The notes under the pieces: model-generated
Databases searched by the model: none
Seen by the model: the letters and a program-made list of their open reading frames with translations, nothing else
What the model was told of the DNA's origin: nothing
Shown here: positions 55,862 through 64,000 of the stretch, piece by piece
Layout: every line of letters begins with the position of its first letter
Position numbering within the stretch: the first letter of the stretch is position 1
Position numbers and translations under genes: made by a program
From: Sander lucioperca
Taxonomy: Eukaryota > Chordata > Actinopteri > Perciformes > Percidae
DNA length: 64,000 nucleotides
Assembly: GCF_008315115.2 (NCBI RefSeq)
Contig: NC_050190.1
Location: 7,402,321-7,466,320 of the forward strand
Direction: 5' to 3'

Positions 55862-58800
55862 CTGCAATAATGGAGAAGTCAAGACACAGGCAACAGTTTG
55901 CATTCAGCCTTCTGTTAAGCTTGTGGTTACCTTGCTGTTTGGCCCAGACCACACCTTCAAACGCAGCCACTCGGACGCCCCCACGGGCACCCACGCCATC
56001 AGCCACACCGTCCCCGTCCCCCCAGACGGAACGGCTAAAGGTCAGACTGTCCGGATACCCCCGAAAACACAACGAGGGTCGGGTAGAGCTTTTCTACAAG
56101 GGAGAGTGGGGAACCATCTGTGATGACGACTTCTCAATAGCTAACGCCAACGTGCTCTGTCGCCAACTGGGCTTCGTCTCAGCCACAGGATGGACCCACA
56201 GCGCCAAATATGGCAAGGGCCAAGGTAAGAGTGACCTCAGCCACTTCCTGAGATTTAGTTTCTGGTTTAATACGCTGTGTACTCTCCTATATGGGTATTA
56301 ATGGTGTTTAAAATGACATATGGATACACACACAGGATATTCAAATATTCCAATCATAGAATTGTGTGTGTTATATTTAAACAGTCTAGACTTTGGCAGT
56401 TGTAGGTGGCAATCCCCAAATATCCTGTTATCCAAGTAGGTTAAAACAAAGAAATCATACTTTAATTTTGTAAAAATTGAAAGCCTCAGGTTCATAAGGA
56501 GTACTTTTAAACATATTTGACTACATTTACATTTTAGGCATTTAGCTGATTCTCGTATCCAGCCTCTTGTCTAGAATAAGTGCAACTGTGGAGAGCTTGC
56601 TGCCATAAGTTCCCAGAACACCAGTGTTATAAGCAACCAAGTGTCACTTCCAGGCCTGGGCTGATTACATTCCGCAGGCCTGGGAGTGTGCCGGAGCCAC
56701 ACTGACAGTCTGCTGCCTGTCCAGGGAAAATCTGGCTGGACAACGTGCTGTGTAGCGGAGGTGAGAAGAGCATTGAATTCTGCAAGTCTCGCGGCTGGGG
56801 CAACAGTGACTGCACTCACGATGAGGATGCCGGAGTTGTGTGTAAAGACGAGAGGATTCCTGGCTTTGTGGACTCAAATGTTATTGACGTAAGTTGATAA
56901 ATTACATTTAAAGAGGTTTTTATTTTTATTTAATTTTATTGCAGTAAAAATGATGTTCGTTAAGAAGCTGTTATAAGCCCTTAAACTTGGCTTTTGTATT
57001 AACAGCGCTACTGTTCCACAGCCTGTACAGTTTAAGATTTAAGAAAACATTCAATGCCTCAGTGCTACTCCCAACTGTAGCTGCATACATATGGTGTTGA
57101 TTAGCTCTGCTCTATGTGTCTGAGCCTGTTAAAAGCAGCAGCTTCTCAAAGTAAATATATTGTCCTGATGTGATGTAGTGTGTGGAGAGCTTCCTCAGTA
57201 AACCTGACATACCTTCCATAATGGAGGGCAGCATCAGCTTCTTCATGACCTCAGGGTCACTGGTTCAGATGTGAAATCCTGTGTTGTGATGTTTTCCCCT
57301 CCTTCAGCAGCCACTCTCAGTCAGGGTTTAGTAATATGGGCAAATCGTGAAGGATTAAATCACCCATCCAGATAATATATCCATCCAGATCATTTCTGTG
57401 TATCATTCTCCAATTGTATGTAGATAAACAGCTGTGTGACATGCCTTTGGTAGACAAGCAAGTACAGTTTACTGACACTGCTCTGTTCACTCTTCAGATC
57501 GGTCTGTGTTTTATCAGTAAACATAAAAACAGCAATTGAACTCGTATGCATGAAGCTCCAAATATCAGCAAAGCACACAAAATGGTCTAAATGGCATTTC
57601 AAAGAACTGATAACTCATCATATCAGAATCAGAAATTATTTGGTTTATTGCCAAATAGCTTTTCACATACAAGGAATTTGCCTTGGTATTTTCATACATA
57701 ATGGTCACAATACACATAGTAAGAGAAACGAAAAAACACAAATACTGCAAAAGTCAAGAATCATAAATATAAAATAGAAATTTACAAGAATGTGCAGTCG
57801 TTCACAGTACTCTACGAGGAATATGTGCAATGTCTGAAAAGAATAACCAAAGATTTGTGAAAAACAAAACTGTGGTGTAAACCGAGAGATACTTAACTTA
57901 TGCTGGGATCAGACTACGGTACATGATATTAGTCGGGAGCAAAAAAAACATTGTGCACAACAATTGCGTACTTTTGTCCTAATCATGAATACTGAGCAGT
58001 AAGTTGTTCTGCATATACGTCCTGACAAACCTTCCTAAGTGGGAATGATAGTCTATTAACAGTAAATGATATTGAATTTTGTGCCCTTGAATGAGGAGGC
58101 ACTTCACTCCCACCACCTCCAGTGGATTTATTCTAGCGCGTGTTTGTATCCATGTCCTCTCAGGTGAGAATGATGGCTGAATGAATGTGAAGCACAGTGT
58201 TTCTAAAAGACTCAATGTGCTCAGTAAACCCTCCCTGGTTAAATAAATATTCAAAACTGAGGGAAACGGAACTAAAAGCTGTTGGGTGGGATTTCCAGCT
58301 GGTCATCACTTTTCCATTTGTCCTCTTTGATGTCTATTTGGATAAACGACTGGTCCGAGGTGAACAAGGTTAGACCGGGGACTCGTCTCCACAGACCACT
58401 GTAAACGGCGTGAAAGACTGGTTGAGTTCTTTCTGTTTCATAGAAGGATCTTATGGAAAAAAAAAAAGTTTCATAAGAGTGAGTGGGTGGACCTTTGGAT
58501 GCATAACTACTCTCCCTCTCTCTGCCTGTTTCTGCCTGAGTCAGGCTCAGTCATATGTGGTGTCCAGACTCCAATCTGTGACCACAAACCCAGTTTTTTC
58601 CCCCAAATAAACCACAACGGAAGTGACTCATTGCAAAGCTGGCAATCAGAGATCAGTCACGTTTACCACTTGTGTGGTGTTGAGACCTTAAATTACTGTT
58701 TGTAATAGCTGTGATTCACTGTTTAGTCTGTTCCTCGCATTCAACTGTCTTAAAGAGACCTGCATATGTCTGTGTGCATGGATGTATCAGTACAGTATAT

Positions 58801-61800
58801 ATATATATATTAGGGCTGTCAAAATAACGCGTTAATTTCGATTAATTAATCTGAGGAAAAATAACGCGTAAAAAGATTAACAGATTAATCCATTCCAGCC
58901 GTTCTAGCCACCATTGGACTGTAAAATGAAGGAGGGAGATGAGAATGTGCTGCCTGGATCATTAATTGGAACATTTACTTGTAAAAATCTTCTTCCTGCC
59001 AACCCTGGCTACCGAAATCTGGTGCCACTGATATGTCTGCACTCTTCTCTCTGATGCTCTGAAACAGACGGCAACACAAACACCGCTGCACGGGACGCTA
59101 GTTAACACTATACTTGACAGTAGCTAACGTTAGCCTACCGCTAGCTAGTAGCTGGATTAAACACGGTTACAATGCTGACAGCTAACGCTAAACGGTGTAA
59201 AGTTTGACATGTGTTTTAGCCATAGACTGTATATAAGAAGGTTTTAGCCGTCGGAAAAACAACACAGACGGTGCGATCAATGAAACTGGTAAACTACAGC
59301 CTCGTGGTGCATTTGAAGTTATTGTAAATGTCCTTTTCCCACCTGGTGGTTGTTTTTGTCGTTCAACAGCAATTTACTAGTGAAATAAGTTATTGTTATT
59401 GTTATACATTATTATTAAATCATTTAATTTTGACCATATGGCCTTAGCAATAAACAAGCCGTTCTTTAATGTCACCAACTGTTATTTAGTACCCTTTTTT
59501 TCTTTTCTTTTTTTACTTTCTTAAAAAGTATCGGTTCAGGCACCGTTAATTATGTATGCGATTAATTTTGATTAATTAATTACAGAGTATGTAATTAATT
59601 AGATAAATTTTTTTAGTCGATTGACAGCCCTAATATATATATATACTGTTTAATATATGAAGATTTATATAAAGATTTAAGTGCAGACGAGTAATGGCAT
59701 CAAGGTGTTTTCTTGACTACATCTGTGTTTTCAGTCAAATTTAAGTCAAATTTAAATCTGGAATTATTTGAATTGAAAAACAAAGAGTCAGCCCTGATTT
59801 TCTCTGAATAGGCTCAGGTAGATGAGAACAGGATAGAGGAGGTGCGGCTCCGGTCCGTGGTGGCCATGTCCAGAAAGAAGCTGCCCGTCACGGAGGGTGT
59901 GGTGGAGGTGAAATACAAAGACGGCTGGGCGCAGATCTGCGACCTGGGATGGACAATCAAAAACACACATGTGGTCTGCGGCATGCTGGGATTCCCACAT
60001 GAGAGGAAAGTCAACAAGAATTTTTACAAGTAAGTGAATTAATCGACCTCAGCCATTAAAGATGGAGATGGAGAAAGATGCAGATTCTTTCCCAGTACGA
60101 ACAGTGGGAATTAGGCCACTTAGCAAAGTGTCTGTAACTTTCTCCATCCCTCAGAATGTTTGCTGCAGTATATTTGACATTTCCGTGGTTTTAGTCTGAG
60201 AAGCAAACCAACACTAAACCGCAAATAGTATCTTAGTCTTTGGGAGTTTTTCCTCGCCACTGTCGCACTAAATGCTTGCTCTTGGGGGAATTACTGGAAT
60301 TGTTGGGTCTCTGTAAATTATAGAGTGTGGACCTACTCTATCTGTAAAGTGTCTTGAGATAACTCTTGTTATGATTTGATACTATAAATACAATTGAATT
60401 GAATTGAATTGAATTGGAATTGAATTAGTTTGGTAAACCAGAATTAGAATACTTTATTGATCCCCTCAGGGAAATTGTTCAAAGAGTGGAGTTTAGGACT
60501 TGCTGGTAACTGTGGATATGAGAGGGACTCGGTATAGACTTTATCTACCATCTGCCAGAACTGCAGCTCTACAACAAAGCACATGAGCCTCTGATTGTTC
60601 TGTTTTGTTTGTTATTTCTTCCTTCCAAGGATGTTTTTGTTTTTCCTTTGGATAGATCCCGGTCGGGTCACATATTTCATGTTCTCGGTCTCTGTTAATT
60701 ACTTTGCAGAGGAAGTTGAGAGTGATTATTAACTGCCTGCAGAGATGGAAAAGTACAAACCAAAATGTGTGTTTTGTCCCATGTGTTTTTACATCTGCAG
60801 GGCTTTGTTTGGCACAGATCTTTCAGAACAGGCGACAAACTAGATTATCGTTTTATCATTCAATTTGTTTAACTAGCCAAAAATGTCAAGCTCAAATGTG
60901 AAGTATTTTAAATTGGGTATTTTGAGTTTTGGTCGGTTGGACATAAAATATAAGACATTTGAAGACATCACCTTGGGTTTTCAGTTCTTGTGATTGGCAT
61001 TTTTCACATTTTTCACATTTTTAATTGAGTTATTATTTTCTCAATTAATCAATTAATTGTTTGGTCTATAAAATGTCAGAAAATAGTGAAAAATGTCCAC
61101 AATTTACGACAATTGGACATAATTAACAGATTAATGGTCCAATTACCAGACACAAACGGAATCTGCTGAGTTTATTTTACAGTTTTCAGCCGTGATCCAG
61201 AATGAAAATCTGCAGAATTTAGAGGACTGATTTTCTGGGGTGGAGATGTGTAAAATAAATGTGTCTAAATTTAATTTAAAAATTTTTTAACTCGTTTTAA
61301 ATCTGCGGAATTCTGCGTCTGCAGATTCCGTATGGCCCTGCCAATTACAACACTTAAGACCTATTCACACTGTTTAATAACACATTAAAACTATATAGAC
61401 TCCAGATTGAAGAGACCAGTGATTACTTTGGTGGACTCTCAGACCTACACTTTTTTCTCTCCCAATTTGTCCTTCCAGTATGACTGCACACATTCCTGGC
61501 CACGCTCCAGTTGGAGCCATTTTATTCATCCCCTGCAGATAGTTCACAGTAGTACGAGGGGAAATGTGTGTTTTCTCTCAAGCATGTGTGAAGGCAGAGG
61601 GCAGGGAGGTCACATAATGCACAGACAACAACGACTGGAGAGAAGTCAACCTGCATTGAGCAACAGTCAAATTGTTCTGTGTTGTCTCTGTCCTTTTTTT
61701 AGACTTTTTGGTTATATCATATGAGTGTAGGCGGGGCTCAAGATGGACAATCAGCTTTTCACAATTGTCTTGATAACTCCAGGTTTAGTTTGAATTAGTT

Positions 61801-63012
61801 ATTTTAATTAAAATGTACCTACTTGATATAGAGTTTAGGTGTTTTGAAGGCAGATACATGCAAACAGGCACATACTGTGACTATTTGCATATTGATGATT
61901 TTGTGACAATAGTCATTCTCCAAAAATAAGATCATTTTCATGCCAAAAAATATGTATGGCTGTCAGGGTGGAAGAGCTTTTAAAACCATTACAGGACACT
62001 TAAACTCACTGAAACTCAGCCCAATTAAATCATTTGTTAAAAGCTGTTATTTGATGCAGGGTTTTTTATTTATTTATTTTTTGGTACATATTCCAGAATT
62101 TGAGGAAATATTATATTTGGGATATTGTTTTAATTGACTGAACTCTTCAGGCTTACTGATTTTAATTTATCAGACTAAAATGATTTTCTGTGGATTCGGA
62201 ACATTCACAGCAAGTTAAAATTCTGGACAATAATGGACAGGTTAGCTCAATTGGTAGTGCAGGCGCACATATACATAGAGCTTTATGCCTTGACGCAGAG
62301 GTCCAGGGTTCGACTCCGACCTGTGACGATTTCCTGCATGTCTTCCCCCTCTCTCTCCCGTTTCTCACCTAGCTGTCCTGTCCATTAAAGGTGGAAATGC
62401 CAACAAAAAAACTAATTCTGGACATACTGTACATCTGAAGTCTAGGCCTGTAGGTAGCTTTTATCAGTTCTAATCTATGATGAAATCCCTGGACAAACTT
62501 ACAGGTGACTTTAGGGTTAAAAAACACACCTTAAAGTAATTTAAAATCAGTATTAAAGAGAAATCGGACAGGTTTAACTGGTTATTACTATCCCTGCATA
62601 ATCACAGCATTGTCGCAGTGGACGTCTATGGTATTACCAGCCAATAAAAGGTAGATACAGTATGTATTAATGAGGTGTTGTAGCTGCTGAAAGAGACTCA
62701 ATTGGCCACAGTTCTGAATTATAAATAGTTGGAATAGCTCTGTAATGGTGATCATACCTTGGTGACCTGAAGTCTGTAACATAATATACTGCAGACTTGT
62801 GGAATGTCGAAAATGTTATTCGCCGCTGACCCCCCAGTACTTTTACCTGAAAGAAATGTGTGTGTGCAGCCCAGAGACAGTGTGTGGATATATATGCAGC
62901 CTGTGTGTATATGTGTGTTTGCATGCCGTCTCTCTCCTGTATGTGATGGAATCTGTCTCACTGTTGCAGACGTCTGAAAAAGCGAGCAGCAGAGAAGGTC
63001 TCCAGGCCAAAG
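55862..63012 (+). CDS. loxl3: Lysyl oxidase homolog 3, 5' part (runs off the window)
   Basis: The start codon is at 55870. Exons seen are 55862-56224, 56725-56888, 59812-60029 and a small likely exon 62970-63012 (alternative donors at 63028 or 63035). LOXL3 is a secreted copper/quinone amine oxidase that crosslinks collagen and elastin. It has four SRCR domains and a C-terminal catalytic domain; the catalytic part lies beyond 64000. The signal peptide is within residues 1-25 (FAFSLLLSLWLPCCLA). A Thr/Pro-rich linker and SRCR1 follow, with LKVRLSGYPRKHNEGRVEL, GEWGTICDDDF and WGNSDCTHDEDAGVVC. SRCR2 starts with IEEVRLR, LPVTEGVVEV and HVVCGMLGFP. The small exon codes for a basic RLKKRAAEKVSRPK stretch. 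Choice of LOXL3 over LOXL2/4 rests on LPVTEG, THVVCGMLGFP and GFVDSNVID-like matches from memory; a or b paralog is not decided. Confidence 0.85.
56516..56600. repeat. Short dispersed fish repeat fragment
   Basis: CTACATTTACATTTTAGGCATTTAGC followed by a CGTATCCAGC-like word resembles the common fish repeat with CATTTAGCAGACGCTTTTATCC. Only a fragment is present. Confidence 0.35.
57620..57710 (-). mobile_element. LINE 3' tail, inverted, in loxl3 intron
   Basis: ATCAGAATCAGAAATTATTTGG and CATACAAGGAATTTGCCTTGG form the inverse of the tail found at 17097 and 27570, the edges of the mavs duplication. Confidence 0.5.
58811..59632. mobile_element. hAT-type MITE in loxl3 intron
   Basis: The inverted ends are TAGGGCTGTCAAAATAACG and TTGACAGCCCTA, flanked by ATATATAT on both sides (the target is inside a TA tract). 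Subterminal ATTAATTAAT words occur on both arms. It is 822 bp with no transposase frame. Confidence 0.8.
60238..60421 (+). mobile_element. LINE 3' tail ending in (GAATT)n, second copy
   Basis: GAGTTTTTCCTCGCCACTGTCG, ACCTACTCTATCTGTAAAGTG and GATACTATAAATACAATTG precede GAATT pentamers. It is highly similar to 1441-1683. A separate fragment (TACTTTATTGATCCCCTCAGG) follows at about 60449-60480. Confidence 0.65.
60482..62235. other. loxl3 intron interior, nothing recognised
   Basis: The sequence is AT-rich, with no exon consistent with the LOXL3 SRCR2 sequence, no RNA gene and no repeat with clear ends. Confidence 0.35.
62238..62411 (+). mobile_element. tRNA-derived SINE, second subfamily, copy 2
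   Basis: GGTTAGCTCAATTGGTAGTGC (A box) and GGTTCGACTCC (B box) are well kept and followed by GTGACGATTTCCTGCATGTC, CACCTAGCTGTCC and an A-rich end. It pairs with the copy at 16204. The acceptor stem does not fold as in a real tRNA gene, so it is called a SINE. Confidence 0.75.
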
Positions 63013-63036
63013 GTTAATGTTTCAGCAGGTGGAAGG

Positions 63037-64000
63037 TACACTGTCACCGGGAAAACCCACCGTCCACCTCCGTCTGCACTGTAGTTTTGACAGTGGGTTT
63101 CCTGTTGGTAGTAGACAATAACCATTTAGCTCCTGTTTTTCTAGCTAGTTGTCCCCTCTTTCTAATATCATATTATTATGATGTGCAGCATGTGAATGGG
63201 TTGTAGATTTTTATTTTACCCTGCTAAAACTCATTGTTGTCTTGTGTGGAGGTTTAGTTTTTCTCATTTCTGTTTTGTGTCTTCCTTTCACATTTTCACT
63301 GGCATGGCACATATTGTAAAGACCTCATATTAGAATTGGTATTAAACTCAGTAAATGTACAAGGATTATTCTTTATTCTTTATCATTTAGACCTTTTGAG
63401 GCCATGTTTGATGGGACAGATGTTGCCAATCTGGGCTGTGTCAGTGACAGGGGATTCATTTCCCCACGGATTAGTCCTTTAATGCAACAGCTTCAAATCT
63501 CATTCCCCACTATGGCATGCTTTTTGCAGGAGGTCAGTCACTTTTCATCTTGGGTTCTTAAACTAAAAAAGTCAGAGGCCTAAGTCCACATGACAAGAAC
63601 AGACCTGTGTCTGGTAGAATCTGCAAATAATTAGACGCGTTTGTTTTAGTCTTCTCAGAGTTCAAGATGGGTGGAGTTTGCCACTTTGGACAATGAGAAA
63701 CAGTTAGTTATGTGACGCCATTTCTAAAGTGTCCTGAGGTTGGAAGGTACACATTCTAAGGAGATTAAAAAAAACCAAATGATTACAGTTCATATTTTCT
63801 TATATCATGAATCTTACCAGATGATTGTGGTGTGGAGACCCTAACAAAAATATAACTTAAAGGATAAGCCTGGCTTCCTTTATTTTACCTTATTGTCAAC
63901 AAATCTAATAAAAAAGATCAAAACCAACCATCAAAGGTTTAACCACTTTCAGGTTTGTTATTGTGTTGGAGCCATATTCACATTCTGCCTTTTGCTCCAG
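63037..64000. other. Right edge of window, loxl3 intron
   Basis: No further loxl3 exon could be identified before the window ends. The next expected coding sequence is the rest of SRCR2 (a VACVGTE-like segment), which was not found here. Confidence 0.35.

Noticed and set aside
62240..62330. Functional tRNA gene
   Set aside because: A and B boxes are present, but the acceptor and anticodon stems do not pair and a SINE body with an A-rich tail follows.
63013..63084. Extension of the small loxl3 exon to the TAG near 63082 as a terminal exon
   Set aside because: It would truncate the protein in SRCR2. Several plausible donors (63013, 63029, 63036) precede it, so an internal exon is more likely.

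Overview
The window is nuclear DNA from a ray-finned fish, most likely a percomorph teleost. Coding sequence is sparse and split into short exons. Introns and intergenic DNA are packed with fish-type repeats: tRNA-derived SINEs, (GAATT)n LINE tails, and hAT-like and TTAA-flanked MITEs. The recognised genes are all on the + strand: gpr151, mavs (two tandem copies), pank2 with mir-103 in an intron, and the 5' half of loxl3. The mavs-pank2 adjacency is also found in mammals (human 20p13), which supports both names.

Layout. 1-318: a 33-bp minisatellite that is open in frame and ends at a consensus splice donor, possibly the end of an unidentified exon. 319-7500: no recognised gene; a long-inverted-repeat DNA element with a nested LINE tail lies at 753-2290. 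7568-8698: single-exon gpr151. 8840-17090: intergenic, with SINEs and MITEs. 17097-27140 and 27566-38420: two direct tandem copies of a roughly 10-11 kb segment, each with a complete four-coding-exon mavs gene (591 and 604 aa) and an upstream noncoding exon. 39719-46453: pank2, seven coding exons (432 aa), with mir-103 at 45051-45134 in intron 5. 46454-50300: pank2 3' region and intergenic DNA. 50302-64000: loxl3, with a candidate 5' noncoding exon, the signal-peptide/SRCR1 exons, the start of SRCR2, and the 3' part beyond the window.

The most interesting part is the mavs pair. MAVS is the mitochondrial tail-anchored adaptor that passes RIG-I/MDA5 RNA sensing to interferon induction. The CARD exons differ at about 9% of bases, mostly by amino-acid-changing substitutions. 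The two long 3' exons differ at under 1%. One of the few tail differences replaces the serine aligned with the human IRF3-recruiting phosphoserine (Ser442) by proline in copy B. The two copies also carry interferon-response-like (GAAANN)n elements in mirrored states of decay. Each copy has its own transposon insertions, and the sister copy often shows the empty site. Together this suggests two functional, diverging antiviral adaptors rather than an allelic artefact, although reads spanning the locus would be needed to settle that.

All exon boundaries were placed by eye from GT/AG sites, phase continuity and remembered family sequences. No alignment or database search was run.
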